DNA of 9,006 bases from the NCBI GenBank assembly GCA_046706145.1, contig JBJKPP010000285.1, positions 1 to 9,006 on the forward strand, read 5' to 3'. Origin of the DNA: JBJKPP01 sp046706145 (GTDB lineage Bacteria; Bacteroidota; Ignavibacteria; Ignavibacteriales; Ignavibacteriaceae). Within the stretch, counting starts at the first letter, position 1. The number at the start of each line of letters is the position of its first letter. The notes beneath the pieces are model-generated. The model was not told the DNA's origin and ran no database searches. It worked only from the letters and a program-made list of their open reading frames with translations. A program made the position numbers and the translations under genes. Of the stretch, positions 1 to 6,009 are shown one piece after another.

Positions 1-5
1 CCTAT

Positions 6-278
6 TTGAAACAGCTATTAGCTATCATTTATGCGTTAAAGAAAGACTCAAAAACAAACTATGAAGAAGTCCTTAAACTAATAAAGTGTTACGAATATTT
101 TGAAATCGGAGAATCCGAGTATCTTATTTATACTGCACAATCACCTAATATCATAGCCGCCAGACTAACTCCATTGTTTAAAAGTCATGAAAGGTTATTA
201 ATAATCAAAGTAGCCAACCCAAAACAAGGCCTCTTAACCAAGCAAGATTGGAAATGGGTTGCCGACCACCCTTCTTAA
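6..278 (+). CDS. Small SinR/Cas2-like family protein, start uncertain
   Basis: A 90-residue reading frame whose first possible start in the window is a TTG at position 6. The frame stays open to the left edge, so the true start may lie outside. The layout resembles small proteins annotated as SinR-family or Cas2-like: a hydrophobic first strand (LLAIIYAL), a charged turn, YEEVLKLIK as the first helix, a strand ending in YLIYTA, then a strand LLIIKVA and a closing GLLTKQDWKWV, where family members typically have a GWLP..AW.W-type ending. That resemblance is from memory of the family pattern, not from a search. If correct, the fold is a small ferredoxin-like domain of unknown cellular role. No CRISPR array or other cas gene is visible, so a CRISPR function is not implied. 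No partner gene lies close downstream. I am fairly sure it is a real gene and only moderately sure of the family. Confidence 0.6.
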   Translation: MKQLLAIIYALKKDSKTNYEEVLKLIKCYEYFEIGESEYLIYTAQSPNIIAARLTPLFKSHERLLIIKVANPKQGLLTKQDWKWVADHPS

Positions 279-379
279 TAATTACTTTTTTTTGTAACCA
301 GTTCAATCTGTAAGATTCCAATAAGGTATTTAATTACTCTAATATCAGGCATTAAGATAATGAAAATATAAACATAGAT

Positions 380-514
380 ATGCGCAGACACCCAGTAAAA
401 AAACTTTTTAATTCTGTAAAGAGGTTAATAGGCTTTATTATTATTGTCGCAGTTATTATTCTTTTGTTCTGGTTAATATATGGAGGACTGATGGAATTCT
501 TAAACCTTAAATAA
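380..514 (+). CDS. Possible 44-residue single-span membrane peptide
   Basis: A short frame from ATG 380 to TAA 512-514 would encode 44 residues. The N-terminus is strongly basic (MRRHPVKKLF, then VKR). One hydrophobic helix follows, from about residue 18 to 34 (GFIIIVAVIILLFWLIY), and then a short tail ending LNLK. This positive-inside, single-span layout is what a small membrane protein looks like, and such a pattern is unlikely from random AT-rich DNA. However, no Shine-Dalgarno is visible before the ATG. The opposite strand also has a 70-codon open frame (352-564) with no recognisable features. It sits alone in a gene-poor stretch, upstream of a terminator-like hairpin at 659. I do not recognise a family. 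It could be a real small protein or a chance frame. Confidence 0.4.
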   Translation: MRRHPVKKLFNSVKRLIGFIIIVAVIILLFWLIYGGLMEFLNLK

Positions 515-658
515 AAATAATAAGAAGCCAAAACCTGACGACTCTTTCCAACAGATTCTACCATTTAAAAATACAAACAGGTTTAAAATGAAGAACATGC
601 TCTCAAAACTAATAGACGTGACATGAGCCCATCCAATAATGGAAAGGTAAATAGTGGA

Positions 659-706
659 ATGCTCGCAAGCCTTACCCCCTTTGCGAGCATATTTATTTTA
701 AATTAA
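659..706 (+). terminator. Terminator-like hairpin, copy 1
   Basis: Arms ATGCTCGCAA (659-668) and TTGCGAGCAT (681-690) pair perfectly over 10 bp around a 12-base loop. They are followed by the AT-rich tail TTTATTTTAAATTAA. The structure could stop transcripts coming from the 380-514 frame. The tail is interrupted by A residues, so it is not a textbook U-tract. A related copy, with the same 15-base tail, lies 152 bp downstream. Confidence 0.55.
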
Positions 707-810
707 GATGGACTGAGAAAATTTGTCTTGAACTTTATCCAAAAAATGAGCAAATTAAAATAATTGCTATTGACTGAATTCAATAGTAAATCATAAATAA
801 TAATTATGAG

Positions 811-856
811 ATGCCCGCAACTGCCCTCCGTTACGGGTATCTTTATTTTAAATTAA
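811..856 (+). terminator. Terminator-like hairpin, copy 2
   Basis: Arms ATGCCCGCAA (811-820) and TTACGGGTAT (831-840) pair with one G-U and one C-A position around a 10-base loop. They are followed by the same 15-base tail as the copy at 659. Compared with that copy, the fifth pair has changed from T-A to C-G, a compensatory change that supports the stem being functional. No gene longer than a few codons lies between the two copies. Confidence 0.5.
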
Positions 857-1051
857 ATCAAACAGAGACACTACCAAAATCTTTACTTTTATTTAACAGA
901 GTTCTCTATTGAATGTTAAATTCTTTTGGTTTAATTTCAATATGCTATTGTTCGACTGAACATTCTTTCACACAAATAACCCACTGGGTTAGCTACAAAG
1001 ATAGTTTGTTATTTCAATTTAAATCGTGACCTTAGATTGGAGAAAAAGGAA

Positions 1052-1171
1052 ATGGAAGTTAAAATTGAAAATGGTAAACTCATCATCAGCACTAAATTAC
1101 AAAAACCAACGCCCAGTACATCTTGGAAAAAAGTTACCATTGATCTGAGCACTTATATAAAAAAATGGTAA
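1052..1171 (+). CDS. Small 39-residue protein of unknown function
   Basis: ATG 1052 to TAA 1169-1171 encodes 39 residues starting MEVKIENGKLIISTKLQKPT and ending LSTYIKKW. GGAG at 1039-1042 sits 9 bases before the start, and AAGGA lies nearer, so the start has ribosome-binding support. From memory, the N-terminal pattern (short beta-strand MxVKIxNGKLxI, then LQxPTPS) and the C-terminal YIKK resemble a group of roughly 55-60-residue small bacterial proteins of unknown function. Those carry about 20 extra residues between the two parts, so this copy may be an internally shortened version. No signal peptide or membrane helix is present. It stands alone, 129 bases before the DUF805 gene. It was found by reading short frames directly. 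Confidence in function is nil; confidence in translation is moderate. Confidence 0.5.
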   Translation: MEVKIENGKLIISTKLQKPTPSTSWKKVTIDLSTYIKKW

Positions 1172-1300
1172 TTTATAGACGGGACATGCTGACTACACAC
1201 CATGAACAGCCGCATATTAAGATAAGAGGCTTCTACAGAGTTTACACAATTGAATATTTTCATTAGACAACTAATTAACCTATGAAAGGAGAGTAAAATA

Positions 1301-1726
1301 ATGAACTGGTATTTAAAGGTAGTTAAAGACAACTACGCTAATTTTACCGGACGGGCGAGACGTAAGGAATATTGGATGTTTGTATTGTTTAATGTGATTT
1401 TTGCGATAGTTGCGTTGATAATAGATAACATAATAGGTACAAGCTTTAGCATTGGAGAGGGGGCTTACGCCATGCATCTGCCCTACGGCTGGATATATTT
1501 GATCTACACTTTAATTGTACTTATACCATCGCTGGCAGTATTAGTTAGAAGACTCCATGACATTGGAAAAAGCGGATGGTGGTTTTTCATTGCCTTTATT
1601 CCACTTATTGGGGCCATTTGGCTTTTAGTTCTAACGGTCACAGACGGAAATCCGGGGAGTAATATTTATGGACTGTCTCCGAAGGCTCCAACATCAAACG
1701 AAATGCAGACTGACAACAAAATATAG
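1301..1726 (+). CDS. DUF805 family inner-membrane protein
   Basis: The 141-residue product has the full set of DUF805 hallmarks. It opens with FTGRARRKEYW (residues 15-25). The central motif VRRLHDIGKSGWW ends at about residue 94, and the C-terminal DGNPGSNIYGLSPK matches the DGxxGxNxYGxxPK ending usual for the family. Three hydrophobic segments are evident, at about residues 26-45, 62-81 and 93-113. Length is typical for the family (about 110-150). The start is well supported by AAGGAGA at 1285-1291, ten bases before ATG. DUF805 proteins are small membrane proteins without an established biochemical role. They are often found near mobile or accessory genes, which fits this window. The next gene starts 232 bases downstream, so it is probably transcribed alone. 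Confidence 0.93.
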   Translation: MNWYLKVVKDNYANFTGRARRKEYWMFVLFNVIFAIVALIIDNIIGTSFSIGEGAYAMHLPYGWIYLIYTLIVLIPSLAVLVRRLHDIGKSGWWFFIAFIPLIGAIWLLVLTVTDGNPGSNIYGLSPKAPTSNEMQTDNKI

Positions 1727-1958
1727 AAAGTCAAAACCTCTATTTGAAGGCTAGGCAATAGTCGGCAAACAAATATATAGATGCAACTTTAGGAGACAGT
1801 GACAGAGATGGCACAATTTGCAATCTTATACTTTGCTGAGGGTTAACGCTAATACGCCGGGATCTGTGTGTGGGAATATCCGTTGCTAGATATTCATGCA
1901 ACAACAGCGTAAATGGATTTCTCTTCATGTATGGATAAGATAGGAGGATAGAAATAGA
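1727..1958. other. Intergenic region before the DoxX gene
   Basis: No convincing gene is present. A 12-codon frame at 1808-1846 (MAQFAILYFAEG) has a TAGGAGA 11 bases before its ATG and could be a leader peptide or a gene remnant, but this is weak. An inverted repeat, GAATATC (1874-1880) with GATATTC (1889-1895) and an 8-base loop, lies 63 bases before the DoxX start and is a possible operator. Confidence 0.3.
1941..1947 (+). promoter_or_regulatory. Ribosome binding site fixing a GTG start
   Basis: TAGGAGG lies 11 bases before GTG 1959. An in-frame stop (the TAG at 1941-1943, inside this motif) excludes any longer product. The next in-frame ATG is far inside the protein, so GTG is the only reasonable start for the DoxX gene. 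Confidence 0.65.
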
Positions 1959-2378
1959 GTGAAAAGGTTACTCGATTGGAATTCTATTTGGCCAAACGCT
2001 ATTTCTATTTTGCGCATCTGGATAGGTGTTGTATTTATTTATTATTCACACCACTTCTACGATCCGTTTCACATGAGCCACTTCATAGATTTTCTAAACA
2101 GCTACCACATACCTTTCCCATCCTTCAGTGCGTATCTTTCAAAAACAGTTGAGTTTTTTGGAGGAATATGCTTGGTGCTAGGAATTTTCACAAGGATCGC
2201 TTGCGTTTTTATGATTATAAATATGTCGGTAGCCACATTTGTTACCCAGAGAGGAGAAGTGTTCGGGGACGGAATACATACTTTTCTTTTACTTTTGATT
2301 TCCCTTGTAATATTACTATCTGAGCTTGACAAGTTTACACTCGACAGGCTAATTTGGAAGAAAGTCTCCAGAAAGTAG
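1959..2378 (+). CDS. DoxX family membrane protein
   Basis: A 139-residue integral membrane protein of the DoxX type. Four hydrophobic segments are visible, at about residues 14-30, 61-78, 80-96 and 105-121. The first carries the LRIWIGVVFIYY pattern that opens DoxX domains. The second holds KTVEFFGGICLVLGIFTRIA, matching the family's conserved E.xGG..L.lG..TR.A. GDGIHTFLLLL is the usual acidic/aromatic entry to the last helix. DoxX-like proteins are assigned to electron-transfer or redox-linked membrane roles in some bacteria and archaea, but most members, including this one, have no demonstrated substrate. The start is a GTG with a good ribosome binding site. The secreted VCBS protein begins only 11 bases after its stop, which suggests co-transcription, though the two products have no known shared pathway. 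Confidence 0.88.
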   Translation: MKRLLDWNSIWPNAISILRIWIGVVFIYYSHHFYDPFHMSHFIDFLNSYHIPFPSFSAYLSKTVEFFGGICLVLGIFTRIACVFMIINMSVATFVTQRGEVFGDGIHTFLLLLISLVILLSELDKFTLDRLIWKKVSRK

Positions 2379-2389
2379 GGTGATTAAAG

Positions 2390-3652
2390 ATGCGAATAAA
2401 CAAAATCTCATTTGCCATTTTCTCTGTTCTCTTGAACTTTATTATGCTTTCCTCCTCTTCAGGTCAAACCATAGATGATCAAAGTATTTCAAAAAGCACT
2501 AAACCATACAGCACAACAGTGATTCCGGTAGGGTTCGACCCGCGATATATAGTGGTTGCAGATGTAAATCACGACAACAAGCCGGACATTATCGTAGTAA
2601 ATGTAAACAGCCGAGTAAAGGGCGGGGCTGGGTCAATCAGTGTTTTACTCGGTGACGGGAAAGGCAATTTTCGGCTTGCAGCAGGCTCTCCATTTCCGGC
2701 AGGACACCATCCGCATGACATTGGGATTGGGGATTTCAACGGGGATGGAAATTTGGATTTGGTGGTACCGGATCACCAAACGCCGTACGTTCGCCTTTTA
2801 CTCGGAGATGGAGAAGGGAGATTTCGGGAAGCGCCGAATTCTCCGTTCGCTACGAAGTCTAACCCGCATCCTCATGGTGTAACGGTTGGACATTTTTGCG
2901 GGAGGGACAAGCCGCTTGATGTGGTAATCGACAGCTGGGGAACGAATCAAATTGAATTACTCATTGGAGACGGCAAAGGAAATTTAAGTAACGGGCCATT
3001 CTTTTCAGCCGGGCCTGGTACAGATGAGCCATTACGTTCGGCAGATTTCAACGAAGACGGAATACCGGATATAGTAAATCCTGGACTGGCGATTGGACAT
3101 TGGGATGCGAACAATGTGACCGTTTTGCTGGGTAATGGGAAATGCGGATTTCAACCGGCACCAGGTTCGCCATTTCCTGCAGGAGCTGAGCCGTGGATGG
3201 TAGCGGTCGGAGACATGAACGGTGACGGAAATCCAGACCTTGTAATTACTCCTTTAGGTGCGGAGGTAAAGGATTCAAAGCAAATTGCAGCGACTGTTTT
3301 ACTCGATGATGGAAAAGGACGGTTCTCTCCTATGAAGGGTTCGCCGTTTCCCCTGACAGGAATCAAGAATCCGGGTGGTGTGGCTACAGGGGATTTCAAC
3401 GGGGATGGAGTTGAAGATTTTGTAGTTACATGTATGGGAAGAGATGATGTATTGCTATTTCAAGGCAAGAAGGAAGGAGGTTTCAATCTAATCAGAATTG
3501 AAGTTCCAGGAGCAGCAGGGCCGCTTGAGGAACGTGGAGTTGTACTGGCGGATTTGACGGACAATCACTATGATGACATTATCATCGCGGACCCAAGCAC
3601 GAACAGTATCAAAGTGCTTCACTGGTACAATAAGTCTGAATCCAGGAAATAA
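2390..3652 (+). CDS. Secreted FG-GAP/VCBS repeat beta-propeller protein
   Basis: A 420-residue protein with an N-terminal signal sequence (basic MRINK, hydrophobic core to about residue 21, then SSSSGQ, a plausible cleavage area). Seven repeats of about 50-60 residues follow. They are marked by Ca2+-binding loops of the DxNxDxxxD type at about residues 58, 115, 219, 275 and 335, with degenerate versions near 168 (HFCGRDKPLD) and 388 (DLTDNHYDD). Each repeat also carries a VLLGDGKGxF strand and most end in GSPFPAG-like turns. Seven repeats imply a closed seven-bladed propeller, exported and stabilised by calcium, as in the integrin-like FG-GAP family; such domains usually bind proteins or glycans. 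No anchor or secretion tail is seen at the C-terminus (YNKSESRK). The gene is noticeably richer in G+C than its neighbours, which may indicate a different origin or strong codon bias. It probably shares a transcript with the DoxX gene. Confidence 0.9.
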   Translation: MRINKISFAIFSVLLNFIMLSSSSGQTIDDQSISKSTKPYSTTVIPVGFDPRYIVVADVNHDNKPDIIVVNVNSRVKGGAGSISVLLGDGKGNFRLAAGSPFPAGHHPHDIGIGDFNGDGNLDLVVPDHQTPYVRLLLGDGEGRFREAPNSPFATKSNPHPHGVTVGHFCGRDKPLDVVIDSWGTNQIELLIGDGKGNLSNGPFFSAGPGTDEPLRSADFNEDGIPDIVNPGLAIGHWDANNVTVLLGNGKCGFQPAPGSPFPAGAEPWMVAVGDMNGDGNPDLVITPLGAEVKDSKQIAATVLLDDGKGRFSPMKGSPFPLTGIKNPGGVATGDFNGDGVEDFVVTCMGRDDVLLFQGKKEGGFNLIRIEVPGAAGPLEERGVVLADLTDNHYDDIIIADPSTNSIKVLHWYNKSESRK

Positions 3653-3697
3653 TAGTGTTCTGCACAATAACATGATTTTGCATACTTTTATTCTGAG

Positions 3698-3710
3698 CTG
3701 CGGGTTAGGC
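3698..3710 (+). other. Integron core-site-like R' box (left edge of CPBP cassette)
   Basis: GTTAGGC at 3704-3710 matches the attC/attI core GTTRRRY exactly. It is preceded by CTGCGG, very similar to the 3' end of the attC at 4498-4619 and to the box at 4722. The matching R''/L'' half of an attC is not recognisable upstream, so this is either an attC with a lost 5' half or a chance match. If real, the cassette junction falls between G3704 and T3705. Confidence 0.45.
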
Positions 3711-3753
3711 GAAATATATTAGGCAACAAAAAATATTACGAATAAATTACACT

Positions 3754-4491
3754 GTGAAAATGGGAAATAAAGATTCAAGAAAAAATTGGCAATATAACTT
3801 TATCTATACCTCTGTACTAGGGATAGTAGGTGTATTATCTTTGCTGCAATTTTTTAAAAATAATATTCTTTCAAAAGCTGTATTAAAATATTCAACAAGT
3901 ACAATACTTATTCTAATGTTTTTACAGTCTGTTGTACTTGTTTTCATTTTCGCTGCAATAGGAACAACGCTTGCAAAGCGAATAGGTTTTCGAACTATCA
4001 TTGATGAAATTTTATCTACAAAAAATAGTTTTTGGAAGACTTTGAGAAGTCAATTTTTTTATGGTGTGCCAATTGGAATATTCGGAGCAATCATTGCATA
4101 TTTGATAGCGCCGGATTTTATTGCATATCTTAACTCGGTTCCACAAGTATCGAGGATATTTGGAAGTATCTATGAAGAAATTGTAATACGTTGGGGAATT
4201 ATGACATTGATTGTGTGGGTATTGTGGCAAATTGGTCAAAAAGGGATTGGGCTTCCAAAGAGTTCATTAATTTGGACTGGTATTATTTTGAGCCAAATAC
4301 TCTTTGCTTGTGGTCATGTCCCAATTTTAATAATACTTAAATTTGCCAATCCACTTTGGACAATAACAACAATATTTATCGTTACTTTACCTTGGGGTTG
4401 GTTATATTGGAAACGAGGAATGGAATCAGCAATATTTGCTCATATGAGTTTTCATATATTTGTAATATTTCTTGTATCTATAAATTTATAA
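3754..4491 (+). CDS. CPBP (CAAX protease/bacteriocin-processing) family membrane protease
   Basis: A 245-residue multi-spanning membrane protein with the signature of the ABI/CPBP family (Rce1-like intramembrane proteases). Motif 1 is EEIVIR, with glutamates 141-142 and Arg146. Motif 2 is FACGH, ending at His188. The last motif, AHMSFH, has His230 and His234 and follows GWLYWKRGMESAIF, which is the usual approach to that helix. In this family the glutamates and histidines form the active site that cleaves substrates within the membrane. Roles range from prenyl-protein processing to bacteriocin maturation or self-immunity, and the substrate here is unknown. Start choice is open between GTG 3754 and ATG 3760, two codons apart, with no clear ribosome binding site. 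The gene is AT-rich compared with the preceding VCBS gene. Its stop is 6 bases before an attC site, so it is best read as the cargo of an integron-type cassette. Confidence 0.88.
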   Translation: MKMGNKDSRKNWQYNFIYTSVLGIVGVLSLLQFFKNNILSKAVLKYSTSTILILMFLQSVVLVFIFAAIGTTLAKRIGFRTIIDEILSTKNSFWKTLRSQFFYGVPIGIFGAIIAYLIAPDFIAYLNSVPQVSRIFGSIYEEIVIRWGIMTLIVWVLWQIGQKGIGLPKSSLIWTGIILSQILFACGHVPILIILKFANPLWTITTIFIVTLPWGWLYWKRGMESAIFAHMSFHIFVIFLVSINL

Positions 4492-4497
4492 AATGTT

Positions 4498-4619
4498 GCC
4501 TAACAAAGCGCTTAAACCCGACCGCATACTCACTCGGCATAATTAGGGCTTTTGGTATTTATATTTTCCCCGACAAGTCGGGGCAAGCTGTTTGGCATTT
4601 TGTTTAACGTGGGTTATGT
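4498..4619 (+). other. attC recombination site
   Basis: The 122-bp site has all four attC boxes in order. R'' is GCCTAAC (4498-4504), an exact RYYYAAC. L'' is CGCTTAAAC (4509-4517). L' is GTTTAACG (4602-4609). R' is GTTATGT (4613-4619), one base off GTTRRRY. L'' and L' pair perfectly except for one extra base in L'' (C4511), which gives the unpaired base that integron integrases use to recognise strand polarity. Spacers are 4 and 3 bases. The opening TAACAAAGCGCTT is also typical of real attC sites. Orientation matches the upstream CPBP gene. A 7-bp-arm hairpin (4568-4583) sits in the variable region. Cleavage is expected between G4613 and T4614. Confidence 0.8.
4568..4583. repeat. Small perfect hairpin inside attC
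   Basis: CCCCGAC and GTCGGGG are separated by AA, giving a 7-bp all-matching stem in the variable terminal structure of the attC site. It contrasts with the AT-rich surroundings and would stabilise the folded single-stranded site. Confidence 0.7.
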
Positions 4620-4633
4620 AAATAAACATTCTT

Positions 4634-4671
4634 GCAAACTGCACTTACAAAGAAAGTTAAGTACAGTTTGC
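4634..4671. repeat. 14-bp inverted repeat in a gene-less putative cassette
   Basis: Arms at 4634-4647 and 4658-4671 are complementary over 14 bases with one mismatch, with a 10-base loop. The half-motif CAGTTTG recurs at 4683-4689. The repeat lies between the attC R' box at 4613 and the core-like box at 4722, in 109 bases with no convincing gene. It may be the folded part of a degenerate attC or a structured RNA. Confidence 0.6.
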
Positions 4672-4715
4672 CAAATTATCTGCAGTTTGGTTCTAACTTA
4701 CATTCTTGTTCCAGG

Positions 4716-4728
4716 CTGTGGGTTAAGC
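4716..4728 (+). other. Integron core-site-like R' box (left edge of DUF4386 cassette)
   Basis: GTTAAGC at 4722-4728 matches GTTRRRY exactly and is preceded by CTGTGG, near-identical to the context of the 3704 box. No well-paired L''/L' set is found upstream, so a full attC cannot be claimed. It lies 56 bases before the DUF4386 start, the distance expected for a cassette edge. Confidence 0.4.
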
Positions 4729-4783
4729 ATAAACATGTTCGTATACAACATAATGCGAGTATGAATATATTGGAAAATAACTT

Positions 4784-5515
4784 ATGACTAACGATACCAT
4801 TAAGACCTCACCACAAACTTATGCAAGAATTGGGGGAGTGTTTTATCTAATTTTGATAATTGTAGGTTTCTATTCTGTGATTTTTGTTAGAGGTAAACTC
4901 ATTGTGCCAGGGAATGCTGCTGTTACAGCCCATAACATAATGGCTGCTCGGTTCTTATGGCGCACTGGTATAGTAGCTGATTTGATAATGCACATCTGTG
5001 ATGTCTTTGTAATGCTTGCTCTTTATGTTTTGCTCAAACCAGTAAACAAAAATCTTGCTTTGCTAGCATTGTTATTTACTTTAATACAAACTGCTGTTTC
5101 AGTTGCAAACAAGTTAAATCTTTTCGCTGCATTGTTTCCATTAGGAAATGAAGATTACCTAAAGACAATTGATCCGCATCAGTTATACGCACAGGTGTAC
5201 CTTTCTCTTAAACTTCATGATTACGGTTTTGGGATAGCTCTAGTATTTTTCGGTTTTACCTGCTTGGTTGTTGGTTATTTGATTTTTAAATCGGATTATC
5301 TCCCAAAAGTTTTAGGCATTCTTATGCAAATAGCAGGCTTGTGCTATCTGACAAATAGCTTTACGCTGTTTCTTGTACCTGCTTTCCAAACAGAAATATT
5401 TCCTTTGATCCTATTTCCTAGCTTCATCGCAGAGCTATCACTCTGCCTTTGGCTCATAGTGAAAGGAGTAAACGTTACAAAGTGGAATGAGAGAGCAAGC
5501 TTTGTCCATCTTTAG
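4784..5515 (+). CDS. DUF4386 family membrane protein
   Basis: A 243-residue integral membrane protein with about six hydrophobic segments. It shows the pattern I associate with DUF4386: an N-terminal YARIGGVFYLILIIVGFYS helix, then a long loop with HNIMAARFLWRTGIVADLIMHICDVFVMLALY, a third segment with LLALLFTLIQTAVSVANKLN, then LHDYGFGIALVFFGFTCLVVGYLIFKSDYLPKVLG and a final helix LIAELSLCLWLIVKGV (given here in part). Members are multi-pass proteins without a known activity, common in Bacteroidota, Firmicutes and Actinobacteria. ATG 4784 is the natural start, placing the conserved YARIGG near residue 13; no strong ribosome binding site is visible. Upstream sits a core-site-like box, so it may be cassette cargo like the CPBP gene, but no attC follows its stop. 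Confidence 0.85.
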   Translation: MTNDTIKTSPQTYARIGGVFYLILIIVGFYSVIFVRGKLIVPGNAAVTAHNIMAARFLWRTGIVADLIMHICDVFVMLALYVLLKPVNKNLALLALLFTLIQTAVSVANKLNLFAALFPLGNEDYLKTIDPHQLYAQVYLSLKLHDYGFGIALVFFGFTCLVVGYLIFKSDYLPKVLGILMQIAGLCYLTNSFTLFLVPAFQTEIFPLILFPSFIAELSLCLWLIVKGVNVTKWNERASFVHL

Positions 5516-6009
5516 GGGGCAGGTCAGGAACATCTCTATTGAAAATAAGGTAGTGTCACAGTTTGAATTAATTTAAAATAAAAACATACCTGAGCCAAAC
5601 AAATAATTATCTTTTCAAGATACTTTGTTCACCAGAGACGTTTGAAATTCAACCATTAAACCCGCGGTCATAAAGTCCACCAGATACCGAACGATTACCA
5701 GAAATTCATGCTTCGGAAGATTTAAGAAAAATAGATAGTCAAGATAAAAAATAGGGTGTGTATCGTTGTGTACCCCTTTTTAGCCGAATATTAGTAAAAT
5801 AGCTTACATCAGAACGGATTGCATATCTGTACACAACAATACACGTCCAGTATTTATGGCCCGTACAAGGTCTACAAGGTGTACGAACCAAATATACTAT
5901 ATAATTTATCGCTGGCTTGACTTTTTATTTATTGAAGATGTTATATAGCTTCATATTATATCCTAATATTATTATCTATGTTCTTGAATTATTATTTCCA
6001 GAAGCTAGT
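5516..6009. other. 495-base gene-free region
   Basis: No reading frame of substance is seen on either strand. It contains a 16-bp inverted repeat (5758-5773 with 5829-5844), a 9-bp tandem duplication of TACAAGGTS (5864-5881) and a very AT-rich end (5900-6000). No attC or terminator with a U-tract was recognised after the DUF4386 stop, although one would be expected if that gene is a cassette. Confidence 0.5.
5758..5844. repeat. 16-bp inverted repeat, 55 bases apart
   Basis: GTGTATCGTTGTGTAC (5758-5773) and GTACACAACAATACAC (5829-5844) are inverted copies with a single mismatch. The 87-bp unit could fold into a stem-loop or be the terminal repeats of a very small mobile element; no target duplication is evident at its edges. 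Confidence 0.65.

Larger units (their letters stand above)
515..1051. other. Gene-poor stretch
   Basis: Apart from the two hairpin-plus-tail elements, no coding frame here looks convincing on either strand. A 15-base palindrome, TAACCCACTGGGTTA (977-991), lies 61 bases before the small gene at 1052 and might be an operator. No tRNA or known riboswitch is recognisable. Confidence 0.5.

Noticed and set aside
6..278. CRISPR-associated Cas2
   Set aside because: The resemblance is only to the broader SinR/Cas2-like fold; there is no CRISPR array and no other cas gene.
352..564. 70-codon minus-strand frame
   Set aside because: No recognisable features; the plus-strand peptide in the same place has a more protein-like layout.
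1808..1846. 12-codon frame MAQFAILYFAEG as a gene
   Set aside because: It has a plausible ribosome binding site, but the length is too short to support a call.
4691..4728. Complete second attC from TTCTAAC to GTTAAGC
   Set aside because: At 38 bases it is too short and the inner boxes do not pair; only the R'-like box is reported.
4356..4764. Plus-strand frames overlapping the attC site and the gene-less segment
   Set aside because: They overlap the CPBP gene end and the recombination site in other frames, with no start signal or family resemblance.
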